From the NCBI GenBank assembly GCA_963920665.1, contig OY987266.1, forward strand, positions 19,022,248 through 19,086,247: 64,000 bases of DNA, in the 5' to 3' direction. The position numbers and the translations under genes were made by a program. This stretch comes from Straminergon stramineum. Lineage: Eukaryota > Streptophyta > Bryopsida > Hypnales > Calliergonaceae. Of this stretch, positions 45,249 to 59,000 are shown piece after piece. Every line of letters begins with the position of its first letter. The stretch's first letter is position 1. The notes beneath the pieces were generated by a model, which saw only the letters and a program-made list of their open reading frames with translations, was not told the DNA's origin and made no database searches.

Positions 45249-46620
45249 CTAATTATTTTTGGTGCTTTTAGGCATTTGAACAAGACCGAGTTTTAGGTAC
45301 AAGATCCAGGTTCTCTGCATTCCCTTCGCCATTCTTTTCTCCTCGTTGCTGAGCTCCAATGGACAATCCCGGCTCCAGATTGCTTGCGTGGTTGCGAAAT
45401 TTGCCTCCAGCTTTGAAGGCAAATTTTCCGCAGCCATGGAGGGCGCCAACAGTAACAACGACATCGTGTGAGAGTAAGCGGAGACAGAATTTGGACGATG
45501 GGAGTATTTTTTTCGATGCTGAGTCGCGAGTATGGCAGCGATTCCCCGACGTCGCTCGCTACAACCCGCCCGCTCCCACACTCCCTCTGCCTTTCCAATA
45601 CTACGGACAGCCATTTTACAAAGGCTTCTCGTGGGAGACCAAAGTCTGATCATTTAGGGTTTCACGGTGCAATTTAGGGTTTTCCGTCGTTTCCAGTTCT
45701 GCATGCAGACTGGAAATCAATTTCCGGTTGACTAATTCGACTTTCAAGAGGTGTAATGTCGCACAAAGTTCATATTTTCAAGCGGTGCAAAGAGCGTCAC
45801 AACCCTTCATGTACTCAACCCCGAGCTTTTCCGCTGTTAGGGTTTGATGCCGGAAGTTCCATTTGAAGCTCCGCAGCAAGACGATATGATGTAAGTGCCT
45901 GGTGTAAGGACTTTTCCTTCGAGTTTGTGTAATGTTTAAACATTCGGGTGTCTTTGACCGAATCCTTGAACCCTATTTTAACCGCAAATATACCATGTAC
46001 ATGCATTAGCTCCGGAAGGACCATGAAGCCCGAACGAATCAGGCCAAATGTTTTTTAACATTTCGAGTAGGTCATATTGGAACCTTCATTTGTTCAATCT
46101 TAATTATCTTTTGACCAACACTTCCAATATTCCGGTGACATATAATTGGGCCTCATCTTAATGTTATACTTTTTGCATTCATTCAACATGATCAATTGAA
46201 TTGGTCATTTTTAAACTATGAATATGCCGAGATAATGCCGCAGGTCGTGACTGAATGCCAGATTCTTGAATCGTGCTGATTGTTCTCTTGAGTTCCAGAA
46301 GAAACTAGGTATGAGCGAGCGCAGAAGGACTGCTAGTGTGCAGAACGGGATACAAGCTTGCGTGGGGTTGCTAGCTTCTGTAGACTATATTCAGTATGGC
46401 ATTCGGAGAGTTTTGGGGGAATTTCTGGGGAGAAGGGGATCAGACAGAGTGTTCTGTATGTGCAAGCTTATGGGTATATCCCGAAGCTGTAGCAAGAAAG
46501 CTTCAAGAGAAGAAACTGATGACCTCAGCTGGAGCATTCTGCTTCATCATTTTCGTGTTTCGTAATTTCGGGCATCTCTTTCCGCACTAGAACTTTGTGA
46601 GGTAGAAATACTGGACACTG
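45249..46620. other. GC-raised, probably transcribed locus of unknown content
   Basis: Composition is gene-like and two telo-boxes lie at 45654 and 45674. Competing open frames are plus 45359-45649 (96 codons, ending YYGQPFYKGFSWETKV), minus 45249-45653 (134 codons), and plus 46266-46565 or 46396-46590. The plus 45359 frame looks the most protein-like (aromatic and proline-rich C-terminal half), but the telo-boxes would lie 3' of it; they would suit a minus-strand gene with a start near 45619 or a plus gene starting near 45848. I recognise none of the translations, and no spliced model stayed open. Confidence 0.35.
45654..45682. promoter_or_regulatory. Pair of telo-boxes 20 bp apart
   Basis: The sequence ttagggttt occurs at 45654-45662 and 45674-45682, a spacing of 20 bp (about two helical turns). 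Such motifs elsewhere in this window sit in leaders of eS1, TIM22 and the CTLH gene, so they mark a likely transcription start here, of uncertain direction. Confidence 0.5.
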
Positions 46621-47868
46621 TTAGGCTCGCATCAGTAGGTTGAACGTAAATGGCAAACTGTCATCTTTCAGGTTCCATGGTAAAATCAAAGTATTTCCTG
46701 GGAGTCTTATAATCAGGGGAAAATATTTTGTACATAAAATCGATAGATGTATTTCTGAACGTATGCAATGTTCTCGTTACTGAAGATGTGTGTAATATTA
46801 CAGAGTCAAATACTTCCAAATATTAAAAGTCCATAACACTTCATGGAACCATGCAATCTTTAAGAAATTCAAAACCAACGACAAATATTGCATCATTCAC
46901 TCATACAATTCAGTAATTTAGGCGATGTTTCTATATTTCTTGAGCCTGCGAACTCAAGATTCCCCCTCCTACATAAAAAAACCCATTGCAAAGATCCAAA
47001 AACACGAATACCTACAAAGTTTACGGAATTGTACGACGAATCCCCAAATTGGGAAAAAGTCCAAAATCGGCTGATTTCTGGCAACGCTCCTTAGAAAAAT
47101 GAAGATTAACAATTGTCAAGTTTAGAGAATTGTAGACGCCCTGAAAAATGTAAGTCTTCTCAATAGGGAAGCCTAAATGAGACCCCCACATTCTGTGTAG
47201 GCAATCCAAGTACACCACTCTTATTACCAAGTTTGAACATACCTTGAGACAAGCTTCAATGCGTTGCCATATTCGACTTAGTAGTCTCATGCACAATTCC
47301 TTAGATGCACAAGATTCTTAGTTTTCCAATTTGTGACAAACGTTGTTTTCCGTTGTTCGTGAGATATATGAAGCAACTGCATTTTTAGCCTCAGCACGGT
47401 GTCTTACAAAAAATATCTCATCAACGTAACGCGGCCATGCCCATATCAGATACGGAAGGAACAAGCACCATGCAAAGAACTTAAAAGGCTGTATTGGAAG
47501 ACCCTCAAAAATCAATCATGCCTTTGACCAAAAACACATGTTTTCTTTCAATTCTCAAACATGAACATGAATTCTATACAGGTGATATTTGTAGAAGATG
47601 TTGATATGATCTAGAACACCATACAAACTGATGGTATTCTGGGCCGTAGAATCTTCACAACTAGTGACCCTGTAGGCTCACAGTAATTTCCTCATCTAGC
47701 AATTGCTTCAAGCAAACCACATCTTGGCCTTTAGACAAATTGTACATTGGAAGATATTTACTTTTATTGCCGGTACTGCAAAGCGGCATGCTTCTCCATT
47801 AGGGTACAGTAAGCTGTCAATGTGAAAAATGCTAAGCCACTAAAAATGCGAGGCACTAGGAATGAAAG
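46621..47868. other. Intergenic region and probable 3' UTR of the CTLH gene
   Basis: Short overlapping frames occur on both strands (46888-47515) without recognisable domains. The part nearest 47869 should include the 3' UTR of the minus-strand gene. Confidence 0.4.
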
Positions 47869-50800
47869 TTATGACATTAAATGTGCGAACACATTGTCCA
47901 CACTCCCATCATACTGCACCAACAACTGGATTGCATCTCCTCTTGATAAGGCCAGGAATTCCTGCGCATATTTCAGGTGGTAAGTCAATACATGAGAGGC
48001 TTGTAATGTAAAGAGATCTTAGTAAAACCGCAGAATTCACACTATTGGAACCGTGACACTCAGCAATCCCTCATCAGTATTCAGTTTCAAGACCGAGGCA
48101 GTGATGAGGTAGCCTCAGCGTGAAAATTCTTTTTCTTTTAATAGCAATACATCCACCATAAAGCAATATAAATTAAGTAAAGGGGGGGAAATATCTCAAA
48201 TCAATAAATTTAAACGAAATAAAGATTGTGAAATGAAATGATCTCATGACTACAGGAAGACATTACGTTACGGTCAGGTGTGAAAAATACTTAATTTCCA
48301 AGGTACCACGTAGGAATTAATAACACTCTCAAACATTTGCAATATGCAACATCGTACTTGGAAATTACGACTTTACTAAATAGAATTAATTATGCACAAA
48401 ACTGATGGTAAAATAGGGTAGTAGGAATGAAAAGAGACTTTACCATTAATGTCAAAATAGACCCATCATCAAAGAGAGGTCCATCCCTTGGGACATCGGG
48501 GGGTTGGCTCCCACTCATCTCACTAGTCGATGTACAAGAAGCTGACCCCCCAACTGTTTTGGAATCCTCTATGATAGGCTCAGAAGTTTCCGCTACTGCA
48601 TCTGGTTCCTTGAGCGTGTTAATGCTAAGCAAGTCCGCAAAACGATCAGTACACATCTGAAGCTTGAACCACTGAGTATGCGTGAACAGGATCGCTCTCA
48701 TCATCTTCATCAACTGCGGATCTGCTATGCCCAAACTTGCTCCAAGGGCCACCTGTAGCAAGTGAGCATTGAGGTGTTAGATAACATTATCAAGACCAGG
48801 GATTCACGGTTATAAAATAACCAATTCAATTGGTCATTTGAGAGAAACACAAGTCAGACAGGGTCAAATTTCATATCATCTGTTTCAGTGAAGGACATTG
48901 TATGTGTTGGTAAAAAAAGTAATAACTAGAGGACAAATAAAAGTCCCATCTGACCATGCGGCCCAATTTAAGCCCGTTGGTCCTTAAGAGGTTAAGAACC
49001 CCACTGGGCTGTTGATTAATTGCATGCTGATCGCTCCAAGCAATATTTCACAACAAGATGTTCAAATCGTAGTACTTTAAGAAAAATCTACGTGGCGTAC
49101 AATAGCAGCAAGAACAACATCGAACATTAACTACGCTGAGCACCACTACAGAGCATAAGTCGTGCATGTATTACTATCAAGTTTCTTATAATTTCGAATT
49201 TAACTATCACCATTACAAACACCAAATACACAACACAAACTGAAAGTATGAGAAAAAAGATAAGTGCCCAAAGCAGGATATGTGAAAATAAAGTACCTGG
49301 AGGGCAGCTGCTAGTACAGACGGCGGAGTTTGCTTCAGAGCAGGTTCACCTCTCGGCCGTGCAAGAGCAAGCAGTGTCTCCTTTAGTGGTCGAAGTAAGT
49401 CAGGAAATCTTGCAGCGAGAGGCCCTAAGTCAGCTCGAGCAACACTTACTGCTCCAAAATAGTCTCCTCTTTCAACCAGCTTGAGGAACTCAACCTACAT
49501 TGACATCATATCTTAGTAAGCACAAATAAATAATTAAGATTGCTTAAATGGGTAGCAATCATGATAATGCAAAAGTCAAAGCACTGTCTACCAAGAACAA
49601 GCACCGTCATCTACATGAATACAAGAAAATAGAAATCCGTGGAGCGATACATCCAAAAATGATAGAAAAGAGGACTACTATAGTAGGGGCTTCAGTGGGT
49701 ATCGGCGAAAATATTATCATATTATCAGCAATGCATACTGTATAAGCGCCAACTTAGATCTTAACAACTCATCGTCAAAGAATAAAACGAGAATACCTGC
49801 TTGAGCTGAAAAAGTAGTTGAGGATTATTCTCAAAAAAATCGGGGTTCAATTTGCACACTTCCAAAATTACTGCGTCGGTCTTTCCCTCACTTGCTAACT
49901 GCCGTATTTCTAGGGCCCTTCCGTACATCTCAAACATGTCAGCTTCATGTTCCTGGCAAAAAAATCCACCTAACATTACCACCTGACCTTGCAAATGAAT
50001 TTACTGTTTTCGAGTGAAAATAAGAACTCCATATAACTTTGATCATTTCTGTTATTCCATCTATTCAGCAATCGCCAACAGATCTTACAAAACACATGAG
50101 TATGAAACACGCTTCACACAGGCATATAGAGGTCAATGTGAGATGAAGTACCATTTTTGTATCCGTCAGAATGGCAGATACTTCTGTGTCATTTGCTTCA
50201 ATATCTTTCTTGGGTTCATTACCGTCTGAGGAAGAGCCCCGCAAGGTCTTAACATAATCTTTAGCTTCTATGGACTGTCTTCTTCCTCTCCATCTACGAC
50301 ATCCCCGATCTTTGCTGCTATCAACAAGGGATGATGATAAGGAGCCATTAATGCTGATATGCGTTGATCCACTAGTACTACACATACCAGAATTATGATT
50401 CTCCTCAGGTGCTACCATACTGCAAGATCCTTGCGAAAGAGACTCTCCAGCCACTGTCATACAACGAAACAGGTTAGCAAGAAGCAATACTGCTAAAAGA
50501 ATAGGTCACTACAAGCCAACACGAAAGGGACACTTTTTTCAATTCTCTTGAGCAGAATTGGACAGTTGGACAGAAATTGGGAAGGCTTGAACAAGAAGAT
50601 CTTAAGATTTAAATAGCTACACTAGCAAGTGCTAACACAACAATGACATCACGATACATTGATGCTAACCTAATCTATAACCTAGAGAAGGCGAAGAAGA
50701 CATAGGCGGTTATTATAGCACCAATGTAGGTAATTCATACCTTCACTAATAAGCAGAGCAGGCTCCTCCATAATCACATCACTTGACATATCCTGTAGCT

Positions 50801-53308
50801 CTTTAGGTGGAGAGTAATTCATACTGTCTTGCAAACCAACCAGAGCACTTAAATCCTCCAAAACTATCTCTGGTAGACAATCTGAAGCCGCACTATTAAG
50901 GACACTAGCAGTCGCCTGTTCCCCATTCTGACGCACATCTGTTGGGATTGGCTCAGGAGTTGGCACCCTGGCCCCGACAGCCTTGAACCCATTGACTACA
51001 CCAGCTGCAAGGACGTCACTTAGGTGCGCTACTACAGCATCATTTGAAATACCTGTAGTTCTTTGCGTAAAATTAGCCCCTCCTTCAATAAGCCCTCTGT
51101 ACAGGCAATATTCTCGAACAAGCTCATCCATTGCAGCAACATTCACCCTCAACCGGCTCAACTCGTTCTACAATGCACGAGAGACAATAGTGAGGATTAT
51201 AACCGTAATGGTTAAAATGTAATATTTTTAAGAACGAAGACTTGATCTATTCACACCCTCTACCATCGTCAAACTAGATCGAACAGGAGAAAGAACATCA
51301 GGTTATGAAATCCCAGCCCATATATGAACTTCCAACATGTGGAGCTACCATAACATACGACAGGAGAGAAAACCAAATAAGAAGACAATGGTTGTAACTT
51401 TATTTGAATACGAATGTGCAAAATCAACCTTAAAAGCAGCTGGAAGATCACCACCAGTGAACCGTAAACTATCGACTGCTCCCTGCCTGGATAGCTCCAA
51501 TGCTTGCGCTAAATCTTGTACATCACTCTGTCACAAGTAAAATTCCACAGCTCAAAAACTGCGGAACAGTAATTGACCCCCTGGTTTCGTATAGAATGAA
51601 TGAACCCTTCAAACTGTCAGTTCTCACTCCTTCACAATGGCCAAGACCAAAATTGCACGACTTACAGTAATAATCCCACAAATGAGCATTACGTTGTCCC
51701 CTCGAGTGGAGAACTGTAACCTAAGTGTTGCTAAGGAAGTATTGGTCCCAGTGATATTAGTTGAATACCTCACTAAACTTTGGAGCTTCCAGCAAGGACT
51801 CCTGCGGTGTGGCAGGAGGGTCACGGTCTTTGAAGAGCAAATTGGAGCAGAGTTCAAGGATTGGTGACGGTAAAGCTTGTCGTTGACAGTAGCCATTATG
51901 GATACTGCAGATTGAACCCACCTTAGAAGGATTAATTTTTATTCAATAGATATCTTGAGAATTGTGCAAACCAGAAATTGTGATATTCTAACATATTAAA
52001 AGCACAAAGGAGACCACACACAAAAGAATTCTTCCAGTCTGATCATATATGTGTGAAAATTATCATTAAATGGATGATTATGCTCCAAAAGTAGAACTCT
52101 CACGATAAGGCTATCACTTGCAGAGCCAGCAGCGTAGCCAGAAACCTTGATGAAAACTTCACATCTTCACGAACCTGATCAAGTAGCGGATGGTCGACGA
52201 GAGTAATGGATCGTATGCCTGCAGCTGAGCTGTGAGAGTTGATGCGATCGTTGCAGCCAACTCAGCCCTCCTGACTTCTGACCACTACTACACAGCGCAC
52301 CATCCCCACAACCGTTTACTTTTAGACAAAATTATATCCCAGAAAGTATTTGACATAACCATTCAGTCAGAATTCTGCTCTAGCTGAAATAAGACAGCAA
52401 TACCTCTTCAGTAACAGGCGAACTCTCATCCTCTTTATCATACATGAGCGCCAAAAGTACACGCTTAAATTCCTCATATGCCTCCTGCAAACCAATTGCA
52501 AAATTAGCTTTCATCGTAATTCTGCACAACAAAGATTTAAAACCCCACCCCAATACAAGAGTCTAAGAGATTTCACCAGGATAGGATTCTCTTAAAATCT
52601 TGTTACGGCAACCCTCCATGAAAAAATCGAAATAGCATAATGCTGACGACGCCAACATCATAACGAAGTGCTTGAGCATTTAACAGTACTCAAAACAAAA
52701 TATTTCAAGAGTAAACCTGAAAAAATAACGTACAGGGTAGGCATTCAAAGCACATGGACCCAGTTGTGTGCGTAAGCACTCAATGGCCTTCATATGTGCA
52801 GTTGGACCTCCAGCTCGTAACAACTCGATAAAATTCTGCACGAAAATCATCATCAAACAATCTTCAATGAAAACACGAACGCGGCACACACTCACGGACT
52901 GGTGTAATAGTGGAAAATCTCGGGGTCTCCCTCTCTTGCCAGCTTAAACTATGGGAACATTACCACATAACTGATTACAGTACTCCAGCCCCACGTCCAA
53001 GGTCCATAACATGACACGCTAACGGACTAACACAAATCACTTAAGTGAAAAAATACACAGACCTGCTTGTAAAGTCGAAAAAGGAGGCGTTGGTCTTCCA
53101 ACACCATATGAGCATGTTGCCGTAGAAGATGCAAGGATTCTGGAATATAACCTTCTTCAATGAGTGAGCGTATGAGGCAAATAATTTCGCGCGTACCATT
53201 GAGGCCAAATGACCGGTTATCCTCTGAACCCTCAATCAGCTGCTCTTGATCTAGGTAGTCGAGAACCAAAGCATCCAGCGCACACCAATTCACAGCCTGT
53301 GTGTCCAT
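47869..53308 (-). CDS. Large plant protein with two LisH/CTLH-CRA-type modules (RanBPM-like)
   Basis: This is a helical scaffold of the class related to the C-terminal part of RanBPM/GID-complex subunits; its cellular role is not certain. Coding exons join in frame: 53063-53308, 52734-52835, 52404-52484, 52175-52284, 51769-51904, 51429-51527, 50741-51167, 50152-50453, 49797-49952, 49297-49494, 48444-48752 and 47869-47961, giving 752 residues. Module 1: a LisH-like helix WCALDALVLDYLDQEQLIEG, CTLH (REIICLIRSLIEEGYI, LEDQRLLFRLYKQNFIELLR), then CRA-like segments with AYEEFKRVLLALMYDKEDES and LAQALELSRQGAVDSLRFTG. Module 2: a LisH-like MDELVREYCLYRGLIEG (about residue 271), a Ser-rich linker of about 200 residues, CTLH (FEMYGRALEIRQLASEGKTD, NPQLLFQLKQVEFLKLVERG), and a CRA-like tail ending SVDNVFAHLMS. 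The Met at 53308 opens MDTQAVNWCALDAL like plant homologues. An upstream exon, 53939-54030, could add about 34 residues in frame. Confidence 0.88.
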
Positions 53309-53938
53309 CAAACCTTCTCTGAACAAAATTCACAGGAATGAAAACCCATCAAGAAACGCGCTTGGTGCGAACAATTTACAACACGCGAAAACCACTTGTA
53401 ACGGCATACACTACAAGTACCACGTCACAAACGTGCTTAAGCCTCGCCAAATGTGTACAAACACAACCCTGGGAGTCTGAGCAGCAAAATGGCTGCTCGT
53501 AGAAATTAGGGTCTAAAACCCTGTTCCTTGGCAGATATACGTTGACACTCGTCTCTTACATAAGAGAAATATTGATTAACGGGATATCATCTATAAACTG
53601 AGAAAACCCTGTAACGTGCTCAATTCCGCCGAATCATCCAGCTACAATAATCTCTACTCCACTAATCTTCCAATTGAAAACGAAAGCACAATCCCAATTA
53701 TGAATGAACTCATTTCACAACAGGAGGATATTCCTACACCCTGCAATTGCTACCCATCGATCCACTGCTCAAATCCCAGCGTCAAATTCTGAAACTCGAG
53801 GCCATTCACCAATTTTCAAATTTTGAACAACCGCTACATAACCAAGACCCCTACAAAATGCTCAGCGCTTTTTTATATTACAAAAAAACACAATCAATTG
53901 CAAAGATTCCCAATAATTAGAGCACAAAACTAAAACAC

Positions 53939-54030
53939 CTGACCAGGTTCAGACACCCGAACAGGTCACTCGAAACCTCTTCCAACAGCCAGTGCAGGAA
54001 TACAGCAACCAAACGACCGGGATTCTTCAT
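53939..54030 (-). other. Upstream exon of the CTLH gene (leader or N-terminal extension)
   Basis: A GT donor at 53937-53938 and the acceptor before 53318 join with an unbroken reading frame from an ATG at 54028-54030 into the conserved MDTQ start. This would add an extension ending DLFGCLNLVREGL. The conserved start in homologues argues that this exon is 5' UTR, yet the open frame through it is notable. Confidence 0.45.
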
Positions 54031-54087
54031 GCCCTAAAACTCACACACACCGACGGGGGTGATTCCTACACCACGCTCCAACTCACG

Positions 54088-54096
54088 AAACCCTAA
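54088..54096 (-). promoter_or_regulatory. Telo-box in the CTLH gene leader
   Basis: The sequence aaaccctaa lies about 60 bases upstream of the first possible start codon of the CTLH gene. Its position resembles that in the eS1 and TIM22 genes. Confidence 0.5.
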
Positions 54097-54600
54097 AACA
54101 AGATTCAAACTCCCCAGCCTCCTCCTAAACCCTTACCAATTGCACTGTCTCACCAATTGCGCTCCCCAAACCCCACGCCCTCCACAAATCGGCCCACGCC
54201 TCGAGACTGACGCCAGCGCAAGCTCCAAGCGCTCAGCTGCTACCGCAACAAACAGAACCCAATCGCGTGGGAACGAGAAAAAAGGGAATCGGGGAAGCAG
54301 GCAAATTGTCGTGGGAATGACTGACAGCAGAGACAGCAAACGAAACGGATCAATTGAAGTGGAATTGGAATGAACAGAATTCGACGAGGTAAGCTTAAGT
54401 GGGAGAGCGGCAGTGAACAGAGTCCATGATGCGAGTCCGAGGAGGCTGTCCGGAAAACAAACAAAAGTCGACAAACAAACACGAAAAGAGGAGGGGAAGT
54501 GCAAGGCGGGGAGAGAGACGGGACTGTACATTACTGTTCTGGAGAACGGGCGCCTAACCCTATTTTACCGGTTCTTCCGGTTTCATTTGGTTTGAGTTTT
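54097..54600. other. GC-rich CTLH gene front
   Basis: The GC-rich promoter or leader DNA produces several overlapping frames on both strands (54059-54595), none with a recognisable domain. Confidence 0.4.
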
Positions 54601-55841
54601 GAGGTTCGTGCCCGGGTTTGTTCAAGCTTCCTCTTTCGATCACAAAATGAATTGCAAAAGGTTCTACTAGCTAAGGAGGCCTTTGAATTCGTAAGTTCAT
54701 ATGAATTTGGAAAGTTGGAATTAAGTGAACTTTTGAGGCATTTGAATTTGAATGTTCAATTGAATTTGCAAGGTTGTAACTAATTTTGATTCGAATAATT
54801 TTGAATGGAATATATTCTATTATGCTTCTCACGCAACTTTCAAAGTCAAATGAATTCACAGTCATGCAACTTTCAATTTATGTCTCTTTTGTAAGGTCAA
54901 TGAATCCCTTGTGGACAAAATCCATACCTAAAATTAGATTGTTTGTTGTTTGTTTTATTTTGTTTTATTTTGTGTTATTTTGTTTTGTTTGTCTCTCCAT
55001 GACATTCTTGGTAACCTCAAAAAAGCCCTCTACAAAGAGGGGTGTAGAGCACTGATCCTAGAATAGGTTCATAGAAATAAGCCAAATGCTCATTTTTGGA
55101 AGATTTTTTGAATTTAACATTGAGGGCATGAAGAAATTAAGTAGCAACCGAGCAAATTTTAGCCAGTTTGGGGATTGCTGGTGCAAAGGCTTTGCTTCAT
55201 GACATTCTAACTCATAGCAAAAAAGATATTGAATTGTGAAGTTCCTCTAAATTAAAAAAAATTAGAAAATTACTTTTACTTTATTTTATTATATTATAGC
55301 AATGTTACAAGGCATACTAGTTGTAATGGTGGTGTACATTCAAGTTCCAAAATATACACTAATATAATTTTGCTCACAATGGACTTGCTCTCATTTTTCC
55401 TACAATGGGCTCAGTTCCCTTAGTTTAAAAAATAGTACACATGTTGAGGTGGGTTCAATGACACATGACACTTCCAATTTGGATCTTTGTTGCACTTCCC
55501 TGTGTCTCAAAAGCTCCAAATGGTGACTTTTTTACATATATATTGCCTTATTTGAGCATGATAAGGTTTAGAAGTTAAATTGACATTCAAATGAAAGAAG
55601 CTAATAGTTGAATTATCAATCCAATGGTGTACGACTTGTACATAATTTGAATTCTAGGAATTAAATACATTACCATAAATACCATTCCCAACACCCCTTT
55701 AAGTGTTCACCTATAAATACTCCAAAGTTCATATTCTTGATGATGAACATGTGCTTTGGGGCAATATTTTATCCAAAAAGCATCCCGTTTATCCCAAGTA
55801 AAATTTGAATCTTCAAATGATAACCATCCTATATGATTCAT
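54601..55841. other. AT-rich spacer with a TTTTG/TTTTA microsatellite
   Basis: A run of ttttatttt/tttgtttt units lies at about 54945-54992. No gene is recognised in the remainder. Confidence 0.5.
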
Positions 55842-56072
55842 TTAATCCTTGAAAGGCCCTTAGGGTCCCTCTAAATGACTTCTATTTAGACTTACAACTC
55901 TTCAATTGTCGTTCAATATATGAATTGTAACACATTATCATTAACGCACTATCATGATCATTAGTTTATTTTGTATTGAAAAATATTTGGTCAATATTTT
56001 TCTTATCAAATATCACTATATTTATAATATACGATGCGGCCGCATAGGGTTTTTAGGCCCTTCAAGGATTAA
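55842..56072. mobile_element. TTAA-bounded element (231 bp) with long matched ends
   Basis: The left end is TTAATCCTTGAAAGGCCC and the right end in reverse complement is TTAATCCTTGAAGGGCC, with similarity continuing into gggtcc/aaccc. It has the same length and TTAA boundary as the other ~230-bp elements, but the interior is different and AT-rich with a GC patch (gcggccgc) near the right end. It is non-coding. Confidence 0.8.
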
Positions 56073-59000
56073 TGACATTGAAGTAAATGATATATTTGCA
56101 CAAAGATACAAATAAGAATGCATACATAAAAATAAAAATAAATATTAGGGCATTAATGAAAATAGTTAAAATATTTGATTGATGTCAACAACCGCTCTTT
56201 ATGCCTCTAATTTGCAAATATTGGTGAGACCTTAGACTTACTTGTACAACACTAGTACCTACCCACCTACATCCTATCAATTAGATTTGAATTGGAATAT
56301 TTTGGTCTCTTGATCACAAGGCAAATTGAAATATGTATAAAATATAAATTTTAATATATGTACAAATCAGAATTTCAAATTTTTTTCTTTAGAGACAATT
56401 TTACTATTGATGAAACAGATCAAATATGTTCATCTCACAAAGCAATTTTTTTAGTTCAAAAACCAACCCTTTTTAAAAATAAAATAGAAAACAAACTTTG
56501 AAAATCACCATTATTAGAACTTTATGTTCTAAAATCATAGATATTTTGTGGAAATTTTGATTAATACTTGATTCACAATTAATAATAATTATAATTTTTT
56601 TAATGATTATTGATTAATCAATTAATACAATAATATGTCCAACTTCATGGATGTGATCTAGATAATGGATGATCATTTACAAATTTTGTTTGAAATTAAT
56701 TATGTTTGCAAGAAGAATTTGAGGTTTATAGTGTTTTTTAAGATTTTATTTGAAGTTTCAATTTGTTGTTGGGCTATTGTAAGAAACATCTAACATTTTC
56801 ATCTTAAGAATGTTGTTTCTAGCCATAGTACTATGACTACTACAAGTACTATAGGTATGGTGCAAGAGTAGTGTAATTTAAGTCATGAAAATGAATTAAA
56901 AATCATTAGAAATATTGAAAAACATTGAAAATTAAATTTAAAAGATTTATAAATAAATAAAATATCAATAAAAAATCCATGAAATCCATGAAATAAATAA
57001 ATAAGAATATCATGAAATTTTATTTTAAAATGAATTAAAAAATTTAGTGCAGTATCCAACACTACTATTGATTGTTGTAGATTACTACAAAGCTAAAAAG
57101 ACCAAAAATTAGCAGAAAAATGGATACTTGAATATTTTAATTTATATTAATTTCATTAAAAAAATATATTAAAAAATTAGAAAAATGGTTATTTTTCTAC
57201 ACTTCAATGCACTTCTATTGCACCAAATACTTCTAAAAGGGAAAAAATTCTCATTCCAATCTTCGCATAAAGAATGTTCATTTCAAGCCTATGTGCATGC
57301 CACATATTAGAAAAATATTTTAAAATTTGCATAAAACCTTGATGTCATTGTGTGCAATCTTACTATAGCAACTACTTCTCCAAATTGTAGCTCTGAACTT
57401 GCATTTTCATGTCAAATATAGTCCACACACACAAATTGTAATAATAGACATTCAAGCACCATTTATTTAAAATAATAAAATAATTGTAATTTACTCCAAA
57501 AAATTAGTCAATGTCTACAATAATGACATGCACCTTTATTTGAAATTTCATATAAAATTGACAAACAATACAAAACTTATGAGTAAAAACTAGTGTCCAA
57601 GGCTAGGGCGACCAAAAAAAAGACAAGTGTTCTTGCAACAACCCTACTAGAAATTGTTCTTATATGTTGCAACAACACACTATAAAACTCAAATTATTTT
57701 GTTTTTCGACATTTAATTCAAAGTTGTGACAATGAATTATGAAGTTTACATCTTCATTTGAAAATTTACCACTCAATTTGTTTTGCTCTAATACAATTGT
57801 ATAATGCTTCTGAGCAAGACTTAAAATTTTTAATTTCATGTTGTATAGAAATTTTCTTTTACATATATTTGGAACATACATGTTTTTGGTGATATTTTTG
57901 GTGCACTACCCTATTTAATGTTTTTTTACAGATGGTCAAATTTTGTTATAAATTCTCAATCCAAATTTTAATTTTTTAATAATTCAAATGCCCCAATATC
58001 TATTTTCTTGATATTTTGTATATGTTTAATTCTGTAACTTAAAGAATTATTATACACTTGATCTTCCTAAAGTATAATCTTATTTGAGAGAACTAACCAT
58101 TGGAAATATTTTGTGATCTTGAATAAAAAAATAGTCCAATTCAAATCTTTTAAGAAAATACATAGGTATTAGACCAAAACTAAAATAATAGGGGTGATTG
58201 CAAAAAGAACTTGTTGATTTGTTGTCTTTTCACAATACTCATGTACTTTTTTAGAATATTTTAAAATTAGTAAAACAATTCTTAAATTTTTTTAAAGTAT
58301 GACCAAGGTATATACCTTTAAGAAGATTGTACCCTAGGAAGACAAAGCATAGAAAAATTCTTGAAGTAGGAAAACTAATAAAGTGCTAAATCTACACAAA
58401 TTAGATAGTTTGATGTTTTAACTTATAAAAATTTAAAATTAAAAAAAAAAAAAAATTTTAAATTGTCTATTTGTAACAATTCTATGGAGAACTCTAAGGT
58501 TCATCATTCACCTAATGAACCATCAAAATAATATTTTACATGTTTTGAAATGCAAGCAGAAAGAAGCTCACTTCATGAACTTCCATACAACATACAATTA
58601 ACTACTTTTAGTAGCCATAAGTCCACTCTCTAGAAGACAATCCTCTCTGAATTTCAGCTCCAAATTCATGTTTTGAACTTTGGAGTACTAAATAGAACTA
58701 CACTCCCTCCAAATTTGGAAGTGTCACTAAAATTGGGGATTATTTTTGGATAGTAAAGCTTTTTTGAAAAATGAAAAAATATTTGTCAACGTGTATAATA
58801 GTCATGAGTACCTTACCTATGAATCTTTGGGGGTGTAGTCCTTAAAAAAATAAGGATATAGGTACGAATACTCAATGCTCGGTATTTAATGGGGGGTATT
58901 CTTTTTTGTCTATTATTTATTTTGCACCCTATCAAATGTTACATAATTTTCTAATGTGGTTCATTAAAGGAGGGGTATACATTAATTGTAATTCTTAATT

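Noticed and set aside
54059..54531. Overlapping 104- and 132-codon frames upstream of the CTLH gene
   Set aside because: They sit in GC-rich promoter or leader DNA and show no family similarity; the gene itself is read from the conserved exons downstream.
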